Shown here one piece after another: positions 9,291 to 17,364 of a stretch of 64,000 bases of DNA. Every line of letters starts with the position of its first letter. The stretch's first letter is position 1. The notes under the pieces are model-generated. The model saw only the letters and a list, made by a program, of their open reading frames with translations. It was not told where the DNA came from and ran no database searches. Both the position numbers and the translations under genes were made by a program. Origin of the DNA: Legionella quinlivanii (GTDB lineage Bacteria; Pseudomonadota; Gammaproteobacteria; Legionellales; Legionellaceae); NCBI RefSeq assembly GCF_003265995.1, contig NZ_MVJN01000004.1, forward strand, positions 62,001-126,000, in the 5' to 3' direction.

Positions 9291-9525
9291 AAGCTAAGAA
9301 GTAATGTTATCCCCTCTCCACCGCGCGCAGCGTGGGGGAGAGGGTAGGGTGAGGGGGTTAAAAAATTTATCACGTTAGTGATTCCATTTTGTTGTGGCAA
9401 TAAACCATCGCCACAGAAATATGATTAATGAATCGCTACGCGACCTTGTTTATAGCTCCCTCTCCCTAACCCTCTCCCCCGCTGCGGTGGAGAGGGGATC
9501 TGATATTCTTAGCCTGACCGCTATG
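9281..9525. repeat. Long imperfect inverted repeat (about 70-base arms)
   Basis: The arm at 9281-9355 (CATAGCGGTCAAGCTAAG..., then CCCCTCTCCACCGC and GGGGGAGAGGGTAGGG) is repeated in reverse complement at 9456-9525, with about 100 bases between. It has no coding capacity of note. It looks like a MITE-like or folded-RNA element and makes up the centre of the 590-base gap between the giant genes. Confidence 0.8.
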
Positions 9526-9548
9526 GGATGACGGGGGGACCGAAAGGT

Positions 9549-9621
9549 TTTTGTATTCCTGGCATACCCACGGAGACTCAATGAGGAGTCAAGCCTGAAT
9601 TTTTCGAGATAATAACCGACT
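9549..9621 (+). pseudogene. Relic of a third copy of the giant-gene 3' end
   Basis: This stretch aligns over its whole length with the last codons and stop region of the second giant gene (13787-13851). The order is TTCCTGGCATACCCA, GGAGAC, ATGAGGA, CAAG, CTGAATTTTT, AATAA, with about 85% identity by eye and small frame-breaking changes. It is followed by the same family B repeat that follows the gene. No upstream coding part remains. Confidence 0.75.
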
Positions 9622-9704
9622 CCCGACGTCATCCCGAGCGCCAGCGAGGGATCTCCCTTAAATACGTGCCTGGTGCCTGAGATCCCTCGCTACGCTCGGG
9701 AGGG
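9622..9704. repeat. Dispersed palindromic repeat (family B, copy 2)
   Basis: Arms CGACGTCATCCCGAGCGCC and GCTACGCTCGGGAGGGC flank the shared CTCCCTTAAATACGTGCCTG. It follows the 3'-end relic just as copy 3 follows the second giant gene. Confidence 0.85.
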
Positions 9705-9774
9705 CATGGAACTAAAAAATAATAGCTAAGATCATTATCATAGATTAATTTTAAAAAGCCGATATGATCAACCA

Positions 9775-9803
9775 TTGCACAAAATGAATAATTAATATAT
9801 TAT
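9775..9803 (+). promoter_or_regulatory. Sigma-70-like promoter of second giant paralogue
   Basis: TTGCAC (9775-9780), a 17-base spacer and TATTAT (9798-9803) lie 41 bases before the ATG. It matches the promoter of the first copy in position and spacing. Confidence 0.6.
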
Positions 9804-9844
9804 GCAGCAACTCCAGAAATCACTTGGATTTACGAAAGAACACA

Positions 9845-12800
9845 ATGGATAAAAAAGAGCAAATATTTTTCAATAGCATTGAGACCATTTTCCCACAATT
9901 GATTGAAGATTATGAAGCAGCAGGCCCTGCGCATACTCTCCATGAGCAAGCCATACATGCCTATACTATTCACAGCTTCAAACTGCTTCGCAGCGTTTCA
10001 CAATCAGAGAATCCATTAGCGGCACTCGAACAAGCGCTGATTGAAAACTGGAAGGTCATAACCGGCAACCTGCTTTGTTATACTGCATTACCGACTCATC
10101 CAATCACCAAAGTCTGGTGCGAAGCGGCCAAGGTCGTTGCCGCCAGCAAACGGCATTCAGAAAATGGGGAGCCTGCAAATCCCCTGTTGTTTCTAATTCC
10201 CAGCTTGCAATGCGTTGAATCTGTTCATGACGACTATCCTTGTTTAATACCAGTCCGTAACCAGGCAAACGAATGGGATATGGATCTGGTTCATATTCTT
10301 TCTACTCATATTTTAAATGATGCTGGCACTCATCTGCTCCCATTGCGCGCTATGCTGGTGCTTGATGAAAATGCGGGTATACCCACGATATACAATCCCT
10401 ATATCGATGATAATACTGAACCCAGTTCAGTCCAAATGAACAGTACTGAAATTTATCGATTAGCTCAGCACTGCTTTGAATCCCAGGCCATTTATGAAGC
10501 CAAACAACGTCTTGATGCACTAACATTAGATAATGGCAATTTGCTAGGCCAGCTTAATCTCTTACGCCAGAAAATGCGGGAAAATAGCGTCCACGGCGTA
10601 GGAAAGGAATTAACCGCAGGTCAATTCTTTGATAAAAATATCTATGATTTCCTGGCCTGGTATGATCAACTGGATAATCACAGTGAACAGCCCCAAGAGG
10701 TCAGGGATTTTATCAAGAAAGTGCGTGAGTTTACTGCCCCTAGTGTTAAAGCTTTCGACAAAGACCTGATTGTTAAAATTATAAATGCAGCTGATAAATT
10801 GCCATCCGAAATCAGGGACTATATCAACCCACTAAAGCCCTTGGTAAAGATGGACCAACCCAATTCGGATCAACTGGAACAGGCGCGTCAGGTTATTTAT
10901 GAGGTTCTTTCAAAATTAGGGTTTATTTCCAAGCCAACATCCACTCTGGTTACTACTATACCACCGACACTCGCTGGACTCCTTTCGAAATTGAGGAAAT
11001 TTGCTTTCAAAAAAAATAACGAGGAAGATCCAAATACCTGTCTTAAAATTTTAGGGGATCAGCTAGAAAAGCTGATAAAAAAACATGCTCCAAGACTAAG
11101 CAAAATCGGTATCAATGATGATAAAAAACAATTGTTAGTTGCTGAGGTAGTGCAATCTTTTAAAGATGCAAAAGCCCTCTTAAAAAAGAAACTTATTAAT
11201 CAGGAAGCATTCAATGGCCAGGACAAGCTAAATTTAAGCCGAAAATTGCTGTCGCATTTTTCATTAAAACTCAGCTTTACTCATCCCCAGGATTTTGAAG
11301 TGCTTGAACGCCTAAGCGAAGAAGAGATTGCATCTATATGTTCTGACAAGGAAATAACGGATTCTTTACTCAATTCACAAAACACCGAGTCCCTGATTCT
11401 TTTTGCATTGACCACATCCCCTGCTAAATTGAATGCGCTTTTAGGCGCTTTAAGTCAATCACTTCTTGATGGTGAAAACAAAAAGCTTTGTCGTTTACTT
11501 CCTTTGCTTCTTCATCTTTTTAGTGCCTTGGACTTAGAGAAATGCAAGGGTATTAGCGAGCAGATAAAGCAGTACTTCATTAAACTTTGTATTCAACAAC
11601 CAAGCAGATTTTCAGGCTTCATGAGGAAACTGGGCTCAGATAAACAAGTAGCTATTTTAGATTTGATCAGAGAGGAACTCCCTAAATTCATAAATACTAG
11701 CCCCTCTTTCTGCAAAATATATTCATTGCGTATTTTAAAAGACACTCCGCAGAAACAGGCTTTATTCGATGATATGAAAGAAAGACTTTCCAAGCTGCCA
11801 AAAAATATAGGAGAGTTTACTCAGCTTTATAATACGCTTTCACCCGCTCATCAAACACTCATTTTTCCCCAAGGATTGAAAGAAAAAATAGATACTATAA
11901 ACAACCTCAATGCTTTTATTAAGATCTATGCCTCACTCAATCCTGAGGAAGCAGCGAATTTGTTTTCAGTACATAAACAGAGTTTTCCGGTCTGGGTCAA
12001 AACATCCCAGAATTTGTTAGATTTATGCAAAACGCTGACTCAGGAACAATTTAATGAGTTGCTTGATATTATACCAATAGACAAGCTCACGAAAAATCGA
12101 ACCCCAGAACAAATCTATACTGCTTTAAGAAAAACTTATTGGCATCCAATACCTCTTAGGCCCCTTTCCCTAATGATGTCATTAACAGATCCAGAAAAGA
12201 TCCTCTCTTTCGAATCATTACTACAGACTATTGAACCTATCGCTCTTGAACAATTGCGCCTTGTCAATAAAGCGATTTTGCCTGCTAAGCTTAGTTCGGT
12301 AGCAGAAATCACTTCCGAGCATGAAGAAAAGCTTTGTGAAGAGGAACGTCAATTTCTGCGTAAGTCACGAGAACAAACCGATTCTATTTTTTCAAGCATA
12401 GAAGCGCGTTTACCGAGTTTCCACTGGGATGCTGTTACCACCATTTCCAATGTTCTTCGATTTAGTAATTTTCAACAAAGAGACAAAGTTTTTCACCAGT
12501 TCATTTTTCCCCAGTTAGGACTCCTTGTAGATTCAGCAGCAAACTGGAATATTTTATTAACTAATCTTTCGCCTACTCAGCGGAAAACTGTTAATGATTT
12601 TATCTATAGTAACCTTGTGCTTTCAGAGTTATTCAAGAGAGCTAATGATTTTATATGGGGGCCGTTAAAATTTTTGAATGAGGTGCAGCGTTCTTACATT
12701 TTCAAAAGCCTTACACAGGAATTAAATGTATTGATTAGGTCTTTCTCTGACTTATCGAATTTTATAAGCATTAATATGCTTTCAAACGAAGAATGCCGAT

Positions 12801-13843
12801 TAGTATTTGATCTATTTGAAAAGGAAATGACTCGATGGACTGATAAAAATGCTTATAGAATTACCGTCCTTTTTAGTCATTTAGATCATGAGGGGCGCAA
12901 AAAAGCATTTGAACTATTAAAGAATTATATCCCTATAAATATTAAATATTTGGTGGAGTTAATTTCTATTTCTTCTTATTTAAGCAAGGAGCAGATAGAG
13001 CATATTACACCTAAACTGACAATAATCAATTCTTCCAAATCTATAGCTCTTTCTGCACTGTCCAGCGTGAAGTTACATGAACGCGAGTCGGTTATAGATA
13101 AGATATTTAACTTTCTGCCGCAAGCAATTGATACACCCGAAGATTTTATATCGTTCAGCAGGTATTTAACCCCTGCACAATGCTACGAATTGTTTATGGT
13201 AGTCTTGCCACGATTTTCAAGCCTTGAACAAGCCAGCTTGATTTTAACGGAGCTAACCCAAAAACTGCCCAAGCAAACTGCTCGAATTATTTTTTGCAGT
13301 ATGCTTGAGCTTTTTAACGCGAATCAGGAAAAATTTATAACTTTTTGCAATAATCAGCAGCAATCTTTATCGAATATACTCAGCTCTGTTGATGATGTGA
13401 TTTTCTTTATGAAAAGGCGTATGCATTTTGATATTGTACTATTCCTTGAGGCCGCCAAACCCATGTTAGCAGCCCTCAATCCATCCGCAGTGGAGTATGA
13501 CGATTTAATATACCGTCTTGAACCTGGTGAACTTAAAACCCTGTCAAACTATTTACCCGCACTTAAAGACGTCATTCCAATCGATTCGCCTGGGCGCAAT
13601 TCTCAATCATTTTTTGGCAGTAAAAAGCGCAAAGCAGAGGGGGCTCAAGCAGCGCCTGATAAACGGCATCGTCAAGAGGAAAATTCTGAGATTGGAACAA
13701 CCTACCGATTTCCATTCACAGAAGAAATACCGGATGGTGTGTACACATTTCAACCACCAATGCAGGCATTGCTAGATGATTTGTTTCCTGGCATACCCAT
13801 GGAGACCGATGAGGAACCAAGTCTGAATTTTTGGAGACAATAA
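9845..13843 (+). CDS. Giant helical-repeat protein with NLS-like C-terminus, copy 2 (probable effector)
   Basis: A 1,332-aa tandem paralogue of the gene before it. ATG 9845 is chosen over an in-frame TTG 21 bases earlier because MDKKEQIFFNSI is shared by both proteins. Identity is very high in the first 330 residues and lower, with small indels, through the helical repeats (about 480-1230). The basic clusters KKRK (1260-1263) and KRHR (1273-1276) are kept, as is the terminal PPMQALLDDLFPGIPMETDE block. The natural C-terminus PSLNFWRQ ends before the family B repeat, so this copy probably keeps the ancestral end. There are no catalytic motifs, signal peptide or membrane segments. Conservation of basic clusters and tail in both copies suggests they matter. 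Export to a host cell is inference. Confidence 0.75.
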   Translation: MDKKEQIFFNSIETIFPQLIEDYEAAGPAHTLHEQAIHAYTIHSFKLLRSVSQSENPLAALEQALIENWKVITGNLLCYTALPTHPITKVWCEAAKVVAASKRHSENGEPANPLLFLIPSLQCVESVHDDYPCLIPVRNQANEWDMDLVHILSTHILNDAGTHLLPLRAMLVLDENAGIPTIYNPYIDDNTEPSSVQMNSTEIYRLAQHCFESQAIYEAKQRLDALTLDNGNLLGQLNLLRQKMRENSVHGVGKELTAGQFFDKNIYDFLAWYDQLDNHSEQPQEVRDFIKKVREFTAPSVKAFDKDLIVKIINAADKLPSEIRDYINPLKPLVKMDQPNSDQLEQARQVIYEVLSKLGFISKPTSTLVTTIPPTLAGLLSKLRKFAFKKNNEEDPNTCLKILGDQLEKLIKKHAPRLSKIGINDDKKQLLVAEVVQSFKDAKALLKKKLINQEAFNGQDKLNLSRKLLSHFSLKLSFTHPQDFEVLERLSEEEIASICSDKEITDSLLNSQNTESLILFALTTSPAKLNALLGALSQSLLDGENKKLCRLLPLLLHLFSALDLEKCKGISEQIKQYFIKLCIQQPSRFSGFMRKLGSDKQVAILDLIREELPKFINTSPSFCKIYSLRILKDTPQKQALFDDMKERLSKLPKNIGEFTQLYNTLSPAHQTLIFPQGLKEKIDTINNLNAFIKIYASLNPEEAANLFSVHKQSFPVWVKTSQNLLDLCKTLTQEQFNELLDIIPIDKLTKNRTPEQIYTALRKTYWHPIPLRPLSLMMSLTDPEKILSFESLLQTIEPIALEQLRLVNKAILPAKLSSVAEITSEHEEKLCEEERQFLRKSREQTDSIFSSIEARLPSFHWDAVTTISNVLRFSNFQQRDKVFHQFIFPQLGLLVDSAANWNILLTNLSPTQRKTVNDFIYSNLVLSELFKRANDFIWGPLKFLNEVQRSYIFKSLTQELNVLIRSFSDLSNFISINMLSNEECRLVFDLFEKEMTRWTDKNAYRITVLFSHLDHEGRKKAFELLKNYIPINIKYLVELISISSYLSKEQIEHITPKLTIINSSKSIALSALSSVKLHERESVIDKIFNFLPQAIDTPEDFISFSRYLTPAQCYELFMVVLPRFSSLEQASLILTELTQKLPKQTARIIFCSMLELFNANQEKFITFCNNQQQSLSNILSSVDDVIFFMKRRMHFDIVLFLEAAKPMLAALNPSAVEYDDLIYRLEPGELKTLSNYLPALKDVIPIDSPGRNSQSFFGSKKRKAEGAQAAPDKRHRQEENSEIGTTYRFPFTEEIPDGVYTFQPPMQALLDDLFPGIPMETDEEPSLNFWRQ

Positions 13844-13850
13844 TCCACTC

Positions 13851-13956
13851 CCGACGTCATCCCGAGCGCAGCGAGGGCTCTCCCTTAAATACTTGCCTGG
13901 TGCCGGAGTTCCCTCGCTGCGCTCGGGATGACGTGGCATAGCCGTCAGGCTAAGGG
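13851..13956. repeat. Dispersed palindromic repeat (family B, copy 3) plus CATAGCCGTCAGGCTAAG tail
   Basis: Arms CGACGTCATCCCGAGCGCAG and CTGCGCTCGGGATGACG are perfect reverse complements over 17 bases. The following CATAGCCGTCAGGCTAAG matches the outer end of the inverted repeat at 9281-9525. It sits between two convergent genes and could act as a transcription barrier. Confidence 0.85.
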
Positions 13957-13970
13957 ATGGCGTGGGGACC

Positions 13971-15044
13971 TCAAAGTAAGCGGGCCTTTTCCGGCATGGT
14001 TTCGTAGGCTTTTTGTATATATCCGTCCTGGGACAACATAATAGCCATTGGCCTTGTCTTGTCAAAATGCGCGAATATAATCATCATCATTACCGTAATA
14101 GGTACTGAAAGAAACATCCCCAGAATTCCCCACATCGCACCCCATAATGCCAAGGCAAATAAAATCACCAGAGGGCTTAAGTTTAGTGATTTGCTCAAAA
14201 AACGCGGCTCGATAATATTGCCTATGATAAATTGGATAGTGGTTAATCCTATTGAGACGATAATAAAGGGTAACCAGTTATCGAACTGTATCAGCGCCAG
14301 TAAAGCCGGAAACAGAGTGGCAATAATTGCACCTATATTAGGAATAAAATTGAGGAAAAAGATGAGCAAGGCCCAGAATTCTGCAAAATCCAAACCCACT
14401 ATTTTCATAATAATCCAACTGGTCAGCGCGGTGACCAGACTAATTAAGGTTTTTAAACCCAGATAGGTTTGAGTATCTTTAACAATATGCCCCAAAATGT
14501 TATTAACCAGCTGACGATTATTCGACTCCTTAATCATGGCATTTAATTTTTGCTCAAAATAATGCTGCTCTACAAATAAAAAAACGACATATAAAATAAT
14601 TAATACAGCCGAACTGGTCACAGAGCTAAACACGCCATATATATTAACCATGATCTCCTGAATGCTCAGGCTTTTTACGAAACTATCAAATTTGGCCATG
14701 ATTTTTATATTAAAATAATCATCTATTTTATTAAAAATAGCCATCAGGTTTTCCTGATAACGCGATGAGGCCTGAATGACATCGCTGACATTATTCCCAA
14801 TAATATCTACCAATACTTTAATCAATAAAGCGACGGCGAGAAACGCCAGGATCTTGCTTAGCCAGTCAGGGACTCGCCCTTCAACACCTGGTATTTTTTT
14901 TACAAAAACATAAATTGTATTTAATAAGTGCCAGATAAAAATAGCAACAACCAGTGGAATAATGAGACTTCTGCCGACAATCAGTAAATACCCGATTATC
15001 CATACCATAATTAAACCTGCGGCGAACGACACAGTTCGATTCAT
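13971..15044 (-). CDS. AI-2E family transporter (PerM/YdiK-like membrane protein)
   Basis: This 357-aa integral membrane protein has about seven to eight hydrophobic segments: a pair at the N-terminus (residues about 5-45), one at about 65-85, then after a soluble stretch a C-terminal cluster from about 145 to 330. The signature FLNFIPNIGAIIATLFPALLA near residue 235 and the late GNIIEPRFLSKSLNLSPL are typical of the family, whose members export small molecules or ions. The autoinducer-2 role is established for only a few members. ATG 15044 has AGGAG about ten bases upstream. The gene is convergent with the second giant gene, and a palindromic repeat lies beyond its start. Confidence 0.9.
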   Translation of the reverse strand: MNRTVSFAAGLIMVWIIGYLLIVGRSLIIPLVVAIFIWHLLNTIYVFVKKIPGVEGRVPDWLSKILAFLAVALLIKVLVDIIGNNVSDVIQASSRYQENLMAIFNKIDDYFNIKIMAKFDSFVKSLSIQEIMVNIYGVFSSVTSSAVLIILYVVFLFVEQHYFEQKLNAMIKESNNRQLVNNILGHIVKDTQTYLGLKTLISLVTALTSWIIMKIVGLDFAEFWALLIFFLNFIPNIGAIIATLFPALLALIQFDNWLPFIIVSIGLTTIQFIIGNIIEPRFLSKSLNLSPLVILFALALWGAMWGILGMFLSVPITVMMMIIFAHFDKTRPMAIMLSQDGYIQKAYETMPEKARLL

Positions 15045-15125
15045 TGATTGGTCACTCCTTTGATATTCGGCTCATTCTAATAGCTCCCGCAGCAAAGCAA
15101 AAGCTTTCTAAATCATAAATAAATT

Positions 15126-15235
15126 GTAACTCCCCAGGTACTTCATCCTGAGCGCAGCGAAGGATCTCCTGAGTCTGGCTCAGTTCTAAGCAGTTTGAGA
15201 TCCTTCACTGCGCTCAGGATGACGTAAGGAGTTAC
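15126..15235. repeat. Dispersed palindromic repeat (family A, copy 2)
   Basis: The element runs from GTAACTCCCCAGG to GGAGTTAC, with CTTCATCCTGAGCGCAGCGA pairing with the reverse-complement arm near 15210-15225. The core CTGGCTCAGTTCTAAGCAGT is shared with copies 1 and 3. It lies between recG and the transporter gene. Confidence 0.85.
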
Positions 15236-15251
15236 AAAAAACTTATAAAAC

Positions 15252-17324
15252 TCAACTATGAATAAATTCTTTAAAATTCCCTAACCATCGTGTGGCAATT
15301 TGCTCTGCAGTATCAACCGATTCTTGCAGCAATTGTCTGGCGGCTTCTGCAACCTGCGGCAGCAAAGCCGCATCGCGCTGCAGATTAGCGATTTTGAATT
15401 GCCGGTATCCGGTTTGCCGGGTTCCCAGAATTTCACCGCTGCCGCGGAGTTGTAAATCTTTCTCTGCGATAATAAATCCATCATTGGTGGACTTCATCAC
15501 CCGCAAACGTTCGCTTCCTGACTGGGAGAGAGGTGACTGATAAATTAACAGACAAAAGGACTGACTATTACCCCGCCCTACCCGGCCTCGAAGCTGATGA
15601 AGCTGAGAAAGCCCCAGCCGCTCGGCGTTTTCAATAATCATCACACTGGCATTGGGAACGTCTACACCCACTTCAATCACCGTTGTCGCCACTAGCAAAT
15701 CAATTTCACCCTGTTTAAAAGCAGCCATTGTGGCTTCTTTTTCTACGGCTTTCATTCGACCATGAACAAGACCCACACGCGCCGCAGGCAATTGGGCCTG
15801 CAAATTCTCAGCAGTCACAGTCGCTGCCATACACTGAAGTTTTTCTGATTCTTCAATCAAAGTACAAACCCAGTAAGCCTGTGCTCCACTGGCGAGGGCT
15901 GTCTCAAGTCTTTCAATGACAGAGTCACGCTTCTCCTGACTGATTACCACAGTTTGTACGGGCATGCGTCCAGGAGGTAATTCATCAATAATAGAAATAT
16001 CAAGATGAGCAAACTGAGTCATCGCCAGGGTTCTTGGAATGGGAGTTGCCGTCATTAATAGCTGATGAGGAATGAGTGAATCAATCTGCCCTTTTTGCTG
16101 CAATGACAAGCGTTGTTCAACACCAAAACGATGCTGCTCATCAATAATGACCAGACCCAGTTTGGCAAACTCCACCTGTTCCTGAAACAGTGCATGCGTT
16201 CCAATGAGCAGGTGGCCTTCATTTGAATGCAGCTTTTGCAAGGTTTCCCGACGCTCTTTAAGCTTCATTTTTCCGCTAAGACGAAGGCAATGAATTCCCA
16301 AAGGCTCAAACCAGCGTTGAAAATTAAAAAAATGCTGCTCACTAAGTAAGTCGGTCGGCGCCATAAAAGCGGCCTGATAACCATTCTCAATCGCATGTAA
16401 ACTGGCTAAAGCCGCTACAGTGGTTTTCCCGCAGCCGACATCCCCCTGCACCAGCCGAAGCATGGGTTTTTCCATTACAAGATCAGCGCTTATTTCTGAA
16501 TCAACCCGTAACTGAGCAGACGTCAGCGGATAGGGAAGATTGGCAATAAACTGTGCTTTCAAATCTCTTTTATCCTTGAAACAGGGAGCCGATAAATGAT
16601 TGCGGTGCCGTCTGGCGAATTGCATGCTTAGGCGCTGCGCCAATAACTCCTCAAAAGCCAGTCGCTGCATGGCCGGGTGCTTGCCCTCCTCCAGCAAGGA
16701 GAGAGCGATATCCGGAGGCGGCTGGTGTAAAAGCATTAAAGATTCGTGAATTGAAGAAAAATTCAGACTCTTCAACTGCTGCTCAGTCATCCATTCCAGG
16801 TTCTGCAAAACTGACTGACTGGCGGCAAGCGCTAATTTCACTAATTGGCGAAGACGGCTCTGGCTTAAACCTTCTGTGCCCGGGTAAATCGGCGTTAAGG
16901 TTTCCTCCACCTGCATATCCTGTTCATCTTCTAATAATCGATATTCGGGATGGATCATTTCCAGCTGATGAGAGAATTCCTTGACTTCACCAAAAGCACG
17001 CAGTAAATGGCCTGGCTGCAATGCCTTGACCTGGTTTTTGTTAAAATGAAAAAATCGTAGTTTGATGACTGCCGTTTTGTCTTCCACATAGCAATAAAGC
17101 ATCATCCGTTTGCCGTACTTAACTTCTGTTTTGCAAATACGTCCCATAATAACGGCGTGATCATCAGGTCTCAAATCACAAATAGCAGTCACCCGCGTTC
17201 TGTCCTGATAACGGAAGGGCAGGTGAAAGATTAAATCAGCGAGGGTATTAATCCCGCAGTTTTGCAATTTGCCGGCCAGTGCGGGGCCAACGCCGGCTAA
17301 TATTTCACAGGGTTGTGATAGCAC
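15252..17324 (-). CDS. recG: ATP-dependent DNA helicase RecG
   Basis: The 690-aa length is normal for RecG, which reverses stalled replication forks and migrates branched DNA. The N-terminal wedge/OB region starts with LAGVGPALAGKLQNCGI (helix-hairpin-helix-like) and FHLPFRYQDRT. Superfamily 2 motifs follow in order: motif I GDVGCGKTT (Lys300), motif II DEQH (395-398) with RFG after it, motif III MTATPIPRTLA, and the late motifs DLLVATTVIEVGVDVPNA and QLRGRVGRG. The start is GTG 17324 with only a weak ribosome binding site. The gene lies 40 bases after the helical-repeat gene on the same strand and could be cotranscribed with it. Confidence 0.97.
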   Translation of the reverse strand: MLSQPCEILAGVGPALAGKLQNCGINTLADLIFHLPFRYQDRTRVTAICDLRPDDHAVIMGRICKTEVKYGKRMMLYCYVEDKTAVIKLRFFHFNKNQVKALQPGHLLRAFGEVKEFSHQLEMIHPEYRLLEDEQDMQVEETLTPIYPGTEGLSQSRLRQLVKLALAASQSVLQNLEWMTEQQLKSLNFSSIHESLMLLHQPPPDIALSLLEEGKHPAMQRLAFEELLAQRLSMQFARRHRNHLSAPCFKDKRDLKAQFIANLPYPLTSAQLRVDSEISADLVMEKPMLRLVQGDVGCGKTTVAALASLHAIENGYQAAFMAPTDLLSEQHFFNFQRWFEPLGIHCLRLSGKMKLKERRETLQKLHSNEGHLLIGTHALFQEQVEFAKLGLVIIDEQHRFGVEQRLSLQQKGQIDSLIPHQLLMTATPIPRTLAMTQFAHLDISIIDELPPGRMPVQTVVISQEKRDSVIERLETALASGAQAYWVCTLIEESEKLQCMAATVTAENLQAQLPAARVGLVHGRMKAVEKEATMAAFKQGEIDLLVATTVIEVGVDVPNASVMIIENAERLGLSQLHQLRGRVGRGNSQSFCLLIYQSPLSQSGSERLRVMKSTNDGFIIAEKDLQLRGSGEILGTRQTGYRQFKIANLQRDAALLPQVAEAARQLLQESVDTAEQIATRWLGNFKEFIHS

Positions 17325-17364
17325 GTTTATAAATTAGATATAAATAAACATCATAACAGAAATC

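Noticed and set aside
14059-14466. 135-codon frame antisense to the AI-2E transporter
   Set aside because: Isoleucine/lysine-rich mirror of a membrane-protein gene; no independent support.
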